A stretch of DNA of 64,000 bases from Chitinophagaceae bacterium (GTDB lineage Bacteria; Bacteroidota; Bacteroidia; Chitinophagales; Chitinophagaceae). The stretch is from the NCBI GenBank assembly GCA_023229465.1, contig JALNZE010000001.1, forward strand, positions 1 through 64,000. The letters are read 5' to 3'. Below are positions 16,662 to 25,328 of this stretch, piece by piece. The translations under genes were made by a program, and so were the position numbers. The stretch's first letter is position 1; each line of letters starts with the position of its first letter. The notes below the pieces were generated by a model, which made no database searches, had not been told where the DNA came from, and saw only the letters and a list, made by a program, of their open reading frames with translations.

Positions 16662-16669
16662 CAAAGATA
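16662..16669 (-). promoter_or_regulatory. -7 promoter element of the atp operon
   Basis: Minus-strand TATCTTTG, an exact TAnnTTTG match, ends 21 nt before the atpB ATG at 16640. Confidence 0.55.
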
Positions 16670-16737
16670 GGGGTAAGGGGGTGAAAACCCTACATGAAAA
16701 GGGAGAAAAAAGAGAAAAATCCGGGCTCTACGGGCGC

Positions 16738-18540
16738 CTATTTCTTATCAAACTGCAACTCATATAATTTTGCATAAAATCCACCCGATGCCAGCAGCTC
16801 TTCATGGGTACCCATTTCTTTAACTTCCCCTTTATCCAACAGGATAATTTTATCCGCTTTACGGATGGTAGAGAGCCTATGGGCAATGATGATGGATGTT
16901 CGTCCCGAGATCAGGGTATCAGTAGCTTTTTCTATCAGCAGCTCACTTTCTGTATCGATAGAAGAAGTGGCTTCATCCAGTATCAAAATGGCCGGATTAT
17001 ACAATAGCGCCCTGATGAAGGATAATAGCTGTCTTTGACCCAAACTGAGCGTACTGCCTCTTTCCATTACATCATAGTCATACCCACCGGGTAATTTCAT
17101 GATAAATTCATGAACCCCTATCATTTTGGCGGCATCTATCACCTGTTGACGCGAGATATCGGGGTTACGCAGTGTAATATTATCCATAACCGAACCTGAA
17201 AACAAGAAAACATCCTGCAATACCACCCCGATTCCTTTGCGTAACCTATCCAGCCGGTAACGCTCAATATTCACCCCGTCAATCTGAATTTCCCCTTCCC
17301 GTATAGGATACAGCCTGTTTAGCAGACTGATAATGGAGGTTTTACCGCTTCCGGTATGTCCCACCAGGGCTACTGTTTCCCCGGCTTTTACGCTGAAACT
17401 GATATCCTTCAACACATCATTCTTCCCTGTATAGGCAAAAAACACCCGCTTAAAATCGATGCTGCCATTAATATAATGCGGGTTATACGCATCGGGCAGG
17501 GAGGGAGGGGTAATATCTGCATTATCTAAAACCCTGAATACCCTTTCCGCGGCAATCATGCCCATCTGCAATACATTGAACTTATCGGCAATTACCCTGA
17601 GCGGGCGAAATATCTGGTTCAGGTATAAAATAAATGCCACTAATAATCCCGCGTGTAAGGTCCGGCCGGCAACCCACCATACCAGTAAACCGGTACTGAT
17701 GGCCAGCACTACTTCTACCAGTGGGAAGAATATGGAATAAGCGAAAATGGCTTTTACATTGGCATTCCGGTGCTCTCCATTGATGGTTTTGAACTTGTTG
17801 AACTCCCTGTCTTCCGCGGCAAAAGCCTGAACAACCTGCATGCCGGTTATGTGTTCCTGAACAAAAGCATTCAATGCAGCCACGGCATTCCTTACCCTGA
17901 TAAAACTTTTATTTACATTTTCTTTAAAATAATAAGTAGCCAGTATCATCAGGGGGAAAGGCACCAGGCTTATCAGCGTTAACCGCCAGTCAATCCAGAA
18001 CATCGTTACCAAAGTGATGATGATCGTGAGCAGGTCGGCAATAATGGGTATTAATCCATCTGAGAAAATATCATTAATACTTTCGATATCATTAATGGTT
18101 CTGGTAGTGAGTGTACCGATGGGTGTTTTATCAAACTGGCTAAGGTTAAGGTTGAGTATTTTACTGTAAACCGCATTGCGCATGTCTTTGACCACACTTT
18201 GCCCCATTGAGGCGGTGATAAAAGTAAACAGGAAACGGATGGTGGTTTCTACCAATAAAAAAATGACCTGAAAAAGACTAACGGCGATAATGAATTTTGT
18301 GGCATCCGACAGATCTGTTTTGAATAATACGGCTTTTAACCAACCAGGTATCAGCACTGTTCTACCCGTTGCAGCATCAAGCGTTAACTGGATCAGGTAG
18401 GGCCGTATGGGCGCAAAGGCCGCCATCAGTATGGCCAGCATCAGGCTCAGATAAAAGAGTGAACGATAAGGCTTCACAAAACGAAAAACCCTTACTAACA
18501 ATGATATATCAAATATTTTTTTTTGTGGCGACTGACTCAT
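16738..18540 (-). CDS. ABC exporter, fused permease-ATPase (MsbA-like)
   Basis: 600 residues from ATG at 18540; an in-frame TTG at 18552 lies within the -7 element and is rejected. N-terminal six-helix transmembrane domain (about 20-320, with ETTIRFLFTFITASMGQ and TRTINDIESINDIFSDG coupling-helix regions), then a nucleotide-binding domain with Walker A GHTGSGKTS, Q-loop VLQDVFLFSG, signature LSLGQRQLLSFIRALL, Walker B ILILDEATSSID and switch His in IAHRLST. It works as a homo- or heterodimer, exporting lipid, drug or peptide; substrate unknown. It lies upstream of and parallel to atpB but has its own promoter, which leaves at most a few nucleotides of leader. Confidence 0.92.
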   Translation of the reverse strand: MSQSPQKKIFDISLLVRVFRFVKPYRSLFYLSLMLAILMAAFAPIRPYLIQLTLDAATGRTVLIPGWLKAVLFKTDLSDATKFIIAVSLFQVIFLLVETTIRFLFTFITASMGQSVVKDMRNAVYSKILNLNLSQFDKTPIGTLTTRTINDIESINDIFSDGLIPIIADLLTIIITLVTMFWIDWRLTLISLVPFPLMILATYYFKENVNKSFIRVRNAVAALNAFVQEHITGMQVVQAFAAEDREFNKFKTINGEHRNANVKAIFAYSIFFPLVEVVLAISTGLLVWWVAGRTLHAGLLVAFILYLNQIFRPLRVIADKFNVLQMGMIAAERVFRVLDNADITPPSLPDAYNPHYINGSIDFKRVFFAYTGKNDVLKDISFSVKAGETVALVGHTGSGKTSIISLLNRLYPIREGEIQIDGVNIERYRLDRLRKGIGVVLQDVFLFSGSVMDNITLRNPDISRQQVIDAAKMIGVHEFIMKLPGGYDYDVMERGSTLSLGQRQLLSFIRALLYNPAILILDEATSSIDTESELLIEKATDTLISGRTSIIIAHRLSTIRKADKIILLDKGEVKEMGTHEELLASGGFYAKLYELQFDKK

Positions 18541-18549
18541 GGTATTGGC

Positions 18550-18557
18550 CAAAGATA
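18550..18557 (-). promoter_or_regulatory. -7 element of a near-leaderless ABC exporter promoter
   Basis: Minus-strand TATCTTTG, an exact TAnnTTTG match, ends 9 nt before the ATG at 18540. Confidence 0.5.
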
Positions 18558-18664
18558 AGGAGTCTCCTAACAGTCTATTTTACCGATTGTAGAAAATGAC
18601 GGTACAAACCCCCAACCCATCTCTCATTTTGCTGAACCCATTCCTTCGTATATTCGCTACAGAT

Positions 18665-20920
18665 ATGGAGCAAGCAACGGATAGTTTGTATGATCCTGTT
18701 TTACCTAAATATAATTTAACGGAAGAACAGGAAAAGAATGAGATCATCAGGCACTATCGTGCCCTGTTGCGCGGTCTCAGGCCCAAGCTGAAAAAAGGCG
18801 ATAAGGAATTGATCAGACAGGCATTTGAGATGGCCGCCGAATCGCATAAAACCATGCGCCGCAAAAGTGGTGAGCCCTATATCATACACCCCCTGGCTGT
18901 TGCCATGATCTGTGTGGAAGAGATAGGTCTTGGGGTAAGAAGTACCATCTGTGCCTTATTACACGACACAGTAGAAGATACTGATATTACACTGGAAGAT
19001 GTTGACAGGGAATTTGGCCACGAAATTTCAAAGATTGTAGATGGATTAACCAAAATTTCCAGTGTTATTGATACCAATACCAGTCAGCAGGCCGAAAATT
19101 TTAAAAAAATATTACTTACCCTCACCGATGATCCGCGGGTAATATTAATAAAGCTGGCCGACAGGTTACACAATATGCGAACGCTTGATCACATGAAGCG
19201 TGAGAAGCAATTGAAGATTGCCTCCGAAACCGTTTGGGTATACGCACCACTGGCCCATAGGATGGGCTTGTACATTATCAAAACAGAACTGGAAGATCTG
19301 GCCATGAAGTATATGGAGCCCGATGCATACAGGGAAATTGCCAGAAAACTTTCCGAAACAAAAAGAGAGAGAACCCGCTATATCAATGAATTTATCCGTC
19401 CGTTAAAAGAGAAATTAATGGCCGGTGATTTTGAATTCGAAATTTATGGCCGGCCCAAGAGTATTCACTCTATCTGGAACAAGATTAAAAAGAAAGGGGT
19501 TGCCTTTGAAGAAGTATATGACCTGTTTGCCATCCGCGTAATACTGGATTCGGCTCCGGAAAAAGAGAAAGAAGATTGCTGGAAAGTATATTCCATGATC
19601 ACCGATGAATATACTCCCTCACCGGAACGTTTGAGAGACTGGCTGAGTAATCCAAAGAATAATGGGTATGAAGCGCTGCATACCACGGTAATGGGACCAC
19701 AGGGCAAATGGGTAGAAGTACAGATACGTTCCAAAAGGATGAATGAAATTGCTGAGAAAGGTTTGGCCGCCCATTATAAATACAAAGAAGGCAACCAGGA
19801 TGAGGACAGGTTTGACAAATGGTTTGGCCAGATACGTGAAGTATTAAGTACACAGGATACGGATAGCGTTGATTTTCTGCAGGATTTTAAAACCTCCTTC
19901 CTGGCAGAAGAAATTTATGTGTACACCCCCAAAGGAGAAGTAAAAATGTTGCCTACGGGCAGTACGGCGCTTGACTTCGCATTCTCTATTCACTCTGCCA
20001 TCGGAACTAAATGTATCGGCGCCAAAGTGCACCATAAACTGGTGCCCATCAGTCATAAACTCCGTAGTGGGGATCAGGTGGAGATTATCACCAGCAACAA
20101 ACAAAAGCCATCCGAGGATTGGCTGAATATGGTGGTTACTGCCAAAGCAAAAAGCAAGATCAAGGATGCCCTTCGGGAAGAAAAAAGAAAAATTGCGGAA
20201 GATGGCAAATATACGCTGCAACGTAAACTGGAAGCCATGGGCGCGGCTTACAGCCATTATAATATTGATGAACTGGTTCAGTTTTACAAATTACCTTCTC
20301 CGCTCGACCTTAATTATAAAATAGCCACCAGGGCCATTGACCTGAAAGAACTGAAAGAATTTCAGGTATTGGGCGATAAAATAGATATCCCCAGGCCCAA
20401 ACCGGTTGTTCAGGAAGTTCATATAGATACCACGCATCAAAAACAGGCAAACAGGAAAGACGCTGAACTGATCATTTTTGGAGAAAGCAGCGACAAAATT
20501 ATGTATGCACTCGCCAAATGTTGTCATCCTATACCCGGAGATGATGTGTTTGGTTTTGTAAGTACCGGCAAGGGATTGATCATACACCGCACCAATTGCC
20601 CCAATGCGGCGCAATTGATGGCTAATTACGGGCACAGGGTTGTAAAAACAAAATGGGCAAAAAACAAAGAGATTTCATTCCTCACCGGGTTAAAAATAAT
20701 TGGGTTGGATGATGTGGGCGTCATCAACAAGATAACCAATGTGATTAGTGGCGATCTTCGCATCAATATCGCCGGCCTTACCATCGAATCAAAAGAAGGT
20801 ATGTTTAACGGCACAATCAAAGTATTTGTGCACGATAAGGAAGAACTGGAATTACTGGTATCCCGCTTAAAATCTTTGAACGGAATACAAACAGTTGATC
20901 GTTTTGATACAGAAGGGTAA
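18665..20920 (+). CDS. Bifunctional (p)ppGpp synthetase/hydrolase, RelA/SpoT family
   Basis: 751 residues from ATG at 18665 (MEQATDSLYDP); the upstream in-frame ATG at 18596 adds 23 atypical residues. Domains in order: HD hydrolase (about 45-200) with intact HPLAVA and LLHDTVEDT plus RLADRLHNMRTL; RelA_SpoT synthetase (about 240-370) with GRPKSIHSIWNKI and GYEALHTTV; TGS (about 400-465, YVYTPKGEVKMLPTGSTALDFAF); a zinc-finger/helical region with CCHPIPGDDVFGF and the C-terminal ACT domain (about 675-750). An intact HD motif argues for hydrolase activity, so the enzyme both makes and removes the stringent alarmone. It precedes purA, one of the known (p)ppGpp targets. Confidence 0.94.
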   Translation: MEQATDSLYDPVLPKYNLTEEQEKNEIIRHYRALLRGLRPKLKKGDKELIRQAFEMAAESHKTMRRKSGEPYIIHPLAVAMICVEEIGLGVRSTICALLHDTVEDTDITLEDVDREFGHEISKIVDGLTKISSVIDTNTSQQAENFKKILLTLTDDPRVILIKLADRLHNMRTLDHMKREKQLKIASETVWVYAPLAHRMGLYIIKTELEDLAMKYMEPDAYREIARKLSETKRERTRYINEFIRPLKEKLMAGDFEFEIYGRPKSIHSIWNKIKKKGVAFEEVYDLFAIRVILDSAPEKEKEDCWKVYSMITDEYTPSPERLRDWLSNPKNNGYEALHTTVMGPQGKWVEVQIRSKRMNEIAEKGLAAHYKYKEGNQDEDRFDKWFGQIREVLSTQDTDSVDFLQDFKTSFLAEEIYVYTPKGEVKMLPTGSTALDFAFSIHSAIGTKCIGAKVHHKLVPISHKLRSGDQVEIITSNKQKPSEDWLNMVVTAKAKSKIKDALREEKRKIAEDGKYTLQRKLEAMGAAYSHYNIDELVQFYKLPSPLDLNYKIATRAIDLKELKEFQVLGDKIDIPRPKPVVQEVHIDTTHQKQANRKDAELIIFGESSDKIMYALAKCCHPIPGDDVFGFVSTGKGLIIHRTNCPNAAQLMANYGHRVVKTKWAKNKEISFLTGLKIIGLDDVGVINKITNVISGDLRINIAGLTIESKEGMFNGTIKVFVHDKEELELLVSRLKSLNGIQTVDRFDTEG

Positions 20921-20969
20921 CCGCCGGTTTTTGTGCATTGTTCGCGGCAGTTTCCAATAATTAAAAAAT

Positions 20970-21004
20970 AAACAACAAGCAACAAACCGCAAACAACAAA
21001 CTAA
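20970..21004. repeat. Degenerate heptamer array upstream of purA, 5 units
   Basis: Five 7-bp units: AAACAAC, AAGCAAC, AAACCGC, AAACAAC, AAACTAA. They end 4 bp before the purA -7 element (21009-21016) and so occupy the -33 region. Confidence 0.6.
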
Positions 21005-21008
21005 CCCC

Positions 21009-21016
21009 TATTTTTG
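21009..21016 (+). promoter_or_regulatory. -7 promoter element of purA
   Basis: TATTTTTG, an exact TAnnTTTG match, 20 nt before the purA ATG. No TTTG at 19 bp upstream; that space is filled by the heptamer array. Confidence 0.55.
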
Positions 21017-21036
21017 TCGCGATTCAAACAAATTTT

Positions 21037-22299
21037 ATGGTTGACGTAATTTTAGGTTTACAATGGGGAGATGAAGGCAAAGGCAAAATTGTTGATTACT
21101 TCGCGCCCAATTATGATATCATTGCCCGTTTTCAGGGCGGTCCGAATGCGGGGCATACTTTATATGTTGACGGGAAAAAAATGGTATTACACCAGATACC
21201 TTCGGGCATCTTCCACCAGAATAAAGTGAATGTGATTGGTAATGGAGTGGTACTGGATCCGGTTACACTGAAAAGAGAATGTGATGCGGTAGCTGCCTAT
21301 GGTATTGATGTAAAGAAGAATTTATTTATTTCTGAAAGAACCAATATTATTATTCCCACGCACCGGGCCCTGGATAAGGCATCTGAGTTAGCCAAAGGAG
21401 AAAGCAAGATTGGTTCTACCTTAAAAGGAATTGGTCCGGCTTACATGGATAAAACCGGTAGAAATGCACTGCGGGTAGGTGATCTGCTTGATAAAAATTT
21501 CACATCACAATATATCAAGCTCAGGCTCAAGCACCAGAAACTGCTCGATAATTTTCATTTTATTGAAGATATCACCGCATGGGAAGAAGAATTTTTTGAA
21601 GCATTGGAGTTTCTGAAAACACTTAATGTGATCAATTGTGAATATTATATCAATAACCAGATAACCGCCGGCAAAAAAGTATTGGCTGAAGGAGCCCAGG
21701 GAAGTATGCTGGATATAGATTTTGGCACTTTCCCTTTTGTAACATCCTCCAACACTATTTCGGCGGGTGTGTGCACTGGATTAGGTGTTTCGCCTAAACA
21801 GATCAATGAGGTAATGGGTGTTACCAAAGCCTATTGTACAAGGGTTGGTAGCGGCCCCTTCCCCAGTGAACTGGAAGACGCTACCGGAGAAGAACTAAGA
21901 AAAATTGGCAATGAGTTTGGCGCCACTACAGGCAGACCACGCCGTTGCGGCTGGATTGACCTGGTTGCTTTACGCTTTGCCTGCATGATTAATGGGGTAA
22001 CCCAGGTAATTATGACCAAGGCTGATGTATTGGATTCCTTTAAAGAATTGGCCGTTTGTACCGCCTATAGTATCAACGGGAAAGAAACCCGGGAGGTTCC
22101 TTTCCAAATGTCGCGTATGAAGATTGATCCGGTATTGCAAAAATTTGCCGGCTGGAACCAGGATACTACCGGCATTAAAGAAGCTGCCGCTTTACCTGAG
22201 GTTATGAATACTTATATTAACTTTATCAATAACTATATTGGGGCCCCGGTTAAATTTGTTTCAAACGGACCGGGCAGGGACCAGATAGTTCATGTATAG
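21037..22299 (+). CDS. purA: Adenylosuccinate synthetase
   Basis: 420 residues, usual length. It joins IMP and aspartate using GTP, the first committed step from IMP to AMP. The N-terminal GLQWGDEGKGKIVD carries the catalytic Asp and P-loop; GPNAGHTL, the active-site histidine segment, follows. Further signatures are KGIGPAYMDK, QGSMLDIDFGTFPFVTSS and the base-recognition region TTGRPRRCGWIDL, with VSNGPGRD at the C-terminus. It follows the RelA/SpoT-type gene with its own promoter. Confidence 0.98.
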   Translation: MVDVILGLQWGDEGKGKIVDYFAPNYDIIARFQGGPNAGHTLYVDGKKMVLHQIPSGIFHQNKVNVIGNGVVLDPVTLKRECDAVAAYGIDVKKNLFISERTNIIIPTHRALDKASELAKGESKIGSTLKGIGPAYMDKTGRNALRVGDLLDKNFTSQYIKLRLKHQKLLDNFHFIEDITAWEEEFFEALEFLKTLNVINCEYYINNQITAGKKVLAEGAQGSMLDIDFGTFPFVTSSNTISAGVCTGLGVSPKQINEVMGVTKAYCTRVGSGPFPSELEDATGEELRKIGNEFGATTGRPRRCGWIDLVALRFACMINGVTQVIMTKADVLDSFKELAVCTAYSINGKETREVPFQMSRMKIDPVLQKFAGWNQDTTGIKEAAALPEVMNTYINFINNYIGAPVKFVSNGPGRDQIVHV

Positions 22300-22351
22300 C
22301 AGGAATTGGCATTGCATTTGTGTTTGAAAACTTTTTTTGGTTAATTATAAA

Positions 22352-22372
22352 TTGCGTTTAAATTTTACGCAA
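22352..22372. other. Small inverted repeat upstream of the acidic protein gene
   Basis: TTGCGT and ACGCAA arms (6 bp) with a 9-nt AT-rich loop in the 90-bp gap between purA and the next gene. It could be an operator or a weak terminator; no T-run follows. Confidence 0.3.
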
Positions 22373-22389
22373 ACAATCTTATTAGAAAT

Positions 22390-22857
22390 ATGGTACCGAA
22401 ATCTGATAAGGATATTAAATCCACTACACCAAAAGGCACACCGGCAAAGAATGCCGATGCGAAGCCGTCTTCTAAAAATAAAAAACAATTAGAGGAAGAG
22501 ACGGAGGATTTAGATGATGCTACTTTTGATGATGAAACAACTATAAAACCATCAGCGAAACCATCAGCGAAAAAATCAGCTTCTAAAAAATCGAAAGCAG
22601 CGGAAGATGAGGAAGAGGAAGAGGAAGCTGAAGAGGTAGCGGATGATTGGGAAAAGCCCGAAGAAGAGGATGATTGGGATCCAGACTTTGACGAATTTGA
22701 TATTCCAAAAAGTAAAGGGAAGAAAGCTTCAGGCGGAACAGGAAAAACAAAAGCTGCCGGGGATGATGATTTTAAATTAGATGACGACTTTAAAGAGTTC
22801 GATCTCTTCAATGATAAAGCTGGTGGATTTGATGATGATGAAGACGATGATTTTTGA
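22390..22857 (+). CDS. Low-complexity acidic, intrinsically disordered protein
   Basis: 155 residues with no recognised domain. The N-terminal third is Lys/Ser/Ala-rich with short repeats (KPSAKPSAKKSASKKSK, from a 12-bp DNA repeat near 22549). The rest is strongly acidic: EDEEEEEEAEEVADDW, EKPEEEDDWDPDFDEFDI, and a tail with repeated D-x-F motifs (DDDFKLDDDFKEFDLFND, then FDDDEDDDF). No signal peptide or membrane segment is seen, so it is cytoplasmic. Repeated Asp/Phe tails occur in protein- or nucleic-acid-mimic chaperone-like factors, but nothing specific can be assigned. Codon pattern and position 18 bp before pabB make it a credible gene. Confidence 0.7.
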   Translation: MVPKSDKDIKSTTPKGTPAKNADAKPSSKNKKQLEEETEDLDDATFDDETTIKPSAKPSAKKSASKKSKAAEDEEEEEEAEEVADDWEKPEEEDDWDPDFDEFDIPKSKGKKASGGTGKTKAAGDDDFKLDDDFKEFDLFNDKAGGFDDDEDDDF

Positions 22858-22875
22858 TTATCCCGCTATACTAAG

Positions 22876-24180
22876 GTGAAAAGAATTACTTACTCTTTCC
22901 CGGTAAAGGATGCAACGCTATGTAAACAACAAATGTTGAACTGGGCCAACCAATTCAACATTTGTTGTTTCCTGGATAACCATCATTACCCATCCCACTA
23001 CCAAACTATTGAATGTATTGCGGCAGTGGGAGCCGTAAAGATATTTACCGCGCAAAACAATATCCTCGAACAACTGAATGAGTTCTGTACAAATAATCAC
23101 GACTGGCTATTCGGTCACCTCAGTTACGATCTGAAAAATGAAATAGCCCACCTGCAGTCCGCCCATCCCGACCCTATTGGTTTTCCTGATGTCTTTTTTT
23201 TTCAACCGGAAATAGTGGTTCAACTGAAAGATGCGCGATGCATCATCTCATCATTAACAAAAAATCCGGAAACTGTTTTCAATGAGATCATAAACACTTC
23301 AGTTATCGCGGATGGCGCATCCTACACCGTATCCATCCAGCCACGCATCACCAAACAGGAATACCTACAAACCATTGAGCGGCTATTAAAACATATTCTG
23401 CGTGGTGATTGCTATGAGATCAATTTATGCCAGGAGTTTTATGCAGAGAATGCATTGATTAATCCGGTTACTGTTTATACCCGATTAACCGCTGTTTCAC
23501 CTACACCCTTTGCTGCTTTTTATAAACTCGATAATACCTATTTACTCTGTGCCAGTCCGGAAAGATATATCCAGCGAAAAGGAAACCAACTCATTTCACA
23601 ACCCATTAAGGGTACCTGTAAAAGAGAGCTATCCGATGCGGCGGCAGATGCCGTATTAAAGGCTCAATTACAACAAAGTGAAAAAGACAGAAGTGAGAAT
23701 GTAATGATTGTAGACCTGGTAAGAAATGACCTGAGCCGTGTTTGCAAGGAAGGTACGGTTAAAGTAGCTGAGCTTTTTGGCATTTACAGTTTTCCACAGG
23801 TACACCAGCTAATATCAACCATTAGTGGCGAACTCGATGAAGGAACAGGTTTCGCAGACATCATCAAAGCTACTTTTCCGATGGGTAGTATGACAGGCGC
23901 CCCCAAACTAAAAGTGATGCAGTTGATAGAACAGTATGAGAAAACAAAAAGGGGTATTTATTCAGGAGCCGTTGGCTATATAAACCCTGATAATGATTTT
24001 GATTTTAATGTGGTGATCAGAAGTATTTTATACAATGCCGCGGACAGGTATCTATGCTATTTAGTGGGAGGTGGTATTACTTTTCAAAGCGATCCTGAAA
24101 AAGAGTATGCAGAATGTTTATTAAAAGCCGCCGCAATACAAACGGCCTTGCGGGGTTATGATAGATTACCGGTTATTTAG
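22876..24180 (+). CDS. pabB: Aminodeoxychorismate synthase component I (chorismate-binding)
   Basis: 434 residues, GTG start. Chorismate-utilising enzyme fold: PIKGTCKR, EKDRSENVMIVDLVRNDLSRVC (with the catalytic Glu and Mg ligands) and GSMTGAPKLKVMQLIEQYE, ending in VGGGITFQSDPEKEYAECLLKA. These features fit PabB, making 4-amino-4-deoxychorismate for folate synthesis with a glutamine amidotransferase partner; no pabA is in the window. TrpE or a menaquinone/siderophore isochorismate synthase is less likely because of the PIKGT sequence and the lack of trp neighbours. It converges on the lytic transglycosylase gene with an 8-bp overlap. Confidence 0.88.
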   Translation: MKRITYSFPVKDATLCKQQMLNWANQFNICCFLDNHHYPSHYQTIECIAAVGAVKIFTAQNNILEQLNEFCTNNHDWLFGHLSYDLKNEIAHLQSAHPDPIGFPDVFFFQPEIVVQLKDARCIISSLTKNPETVFNEIINTSVIADGASYTVSIQPRITKQEYLQTIERLLKHILRGDCYEINLCQEFYAENALINPVTVYTRLTAVSPTPFAAFYKLDNTYLLCASPERYIQRKGNQLISQPIKGTCKRELSDAAADAVLKAQLQQSEKDRSENVMIVDLVRNDLSRVCKEGTVKVAELFGIYSFPQVHQLISTISGELDEGTGFADIIKATFPMGSMTGAPKLKVMQLIEQYEKTKRGIYSGAVGYINPDNDFDFNVVIRSILYNAADRYLCYLVGGGITFQSDPEKEYAECLLKAAAIQTALRGYDRLPVI

Positions 24181-25240
24181 CAACCACCGTGCCTTCCAGC
24201 AAAGCCCTAACCGACTCCATCAATAAGCCTGCTTTAGATGCTTCAAACAGAATGGCTTTTTCTTTTGGTAAACGCATCGGGTATTTTTTACCGGAGGCCA
24301 GTATTCTGTCGAAGCCCGGGTTCCATTTATTAAACTGATTAATATCTATAGCCAGGTTATTGGTTACGATTAATGAATTATACCGTCCACCAATTTCCAT
24401 AACCGTAGTATTCGCAACCTCATCAGCATTCAGTATTACTTCTTCGGGTTTACCGGCATTTGCTTTTTGCACAAGGGTTTCACCGGCTGTCATCGTTGTC
24501 CAGCCGCCCGTTCCCTCAAATACATAATGCGTTGCAATGAATTTTTTTACATGGTTACGCGTTTCTTCGGGCAAATAATATTGCAGGCTCCAGAAATCTC
24601 TGCTGCCTGCTTTACGAATAGCCTGCTTTACCCTGCCGGGACCGGCATTGTAGGCAGCAACTACCAATAACCAATCTCCAAATTCATCATATAATTCCTT
24701 CATCAGTTTAGCGGCGGCATGGGTACTTTTATAATAATCTGATCTGTCATCAATTCTGCCGGTTCGCAGTCCAAACCTTTTGGCTTCATAAGGCATCAAT
24801 TGCCATGGCCCCACAGCGCCTGCCCAGGAAACCAGTCCTGCACTAAGATGGCTCTCTATCACACTCAGGTATTTCATTTCCCTGGGTAATCCATACAGCA
24901 CAAGAATATTGTCATACAGATCAAGGTATGGTTTGCCCCAGCTTTTCATCCTTTCCAGTTCCTTACCCTGCTTGCGGATATATTCCTGTACAAATGAAAC
25001 CGCCCTTGGGTTTAACTGTGCCGCATAGGGTTTGGATGCATCAAAACTGTTATTGCCGAAAAGACTTTTGAAACCGCTCTTATCCGATATAGTAGAATCT
25101 GCATCCTGAAATGCCTGAAAGCCCAAACGATCCGTGAACGACATAGTGCCAATGCCACCCAATGCAAAGGCAAAGCCCACCAGGGTTATTTTGGTGATAG
25201 ATATACGATTATTGATATTGAGCCCAAACCATTGCATCAT
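24173..25240 (-). CDS. Membrane-anchored lytic transglycosylase (SLT domain)
   Basis: 355 residues. A hydrophobic N-terminal segment (about 13-34) acts as signal or anchor. The SLT domain spans about 110-240: YLSVIESHLSAGLVSWAGAVGPWQLMP contains the catalytic Glu129 and is followed by VVAAYNAGPGRVKQAI, the two classic family-1 signatures of MltC/MltD/Slt enzymes. The C-terminal 100 residues resemble the spacer before or within a LysM-type region (YNSLIVTNNLAIDINQFNKWNP) but no full LysM repeat is obvious. It cleaves peptidoglycan glycan strands with formation of 1,6-anhydro-muramic acid. Confidence 0.9.
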   Translation of the reverse strand: MMQWFGLNINNRISITKITLVGFAFALGGIGTMSFTDRLGFQAFQDADSTISDKSGFKSLFGNNSFDASKPYAAQLNPRAVSFVQEYIRKQGKELERMKSWGKPYLDLYDNILVLYGLPREMKYLSVIESHLSAGLVSWAGAVGPWQLMPYEAKRFGLRTGRIDDRSDYYKSTHAAAKLMKELYDEFGDWLLVVAAYNAGPGRVKQAIRKAGSRDFWSLQYYLPEETRNHVKKFIATHYVFEGTGGWTTMTAGETLVQKANAGKPEEVILNADEVANTTVMEIGGRYNSLIVTNNLAIDINQFNKWNPGFDRILASGKKYPMRLPKEKAILFEASKAGLLMESVRALLEGTVVAK

Positions 25241-25328
25241 TGTCGAATCTTTTAAAAGTGGGTAAGCGCCAAACGCGCTCTGCCGATGAAAATTCAGGCC
25301 TTGTAAGAACCCATTTAGCCTTTCGGGG

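Noticed and set aside
22365..22811. 148-codon serine-rich open frame antisense to the acidic protein gene
   Set aside because: It is the mirror of Asp/Glu/Lys-rich codons (strings of Ser, Phe, Leu), a common artefact of low-complexity acidic genes; the sense frame fits the operon better.
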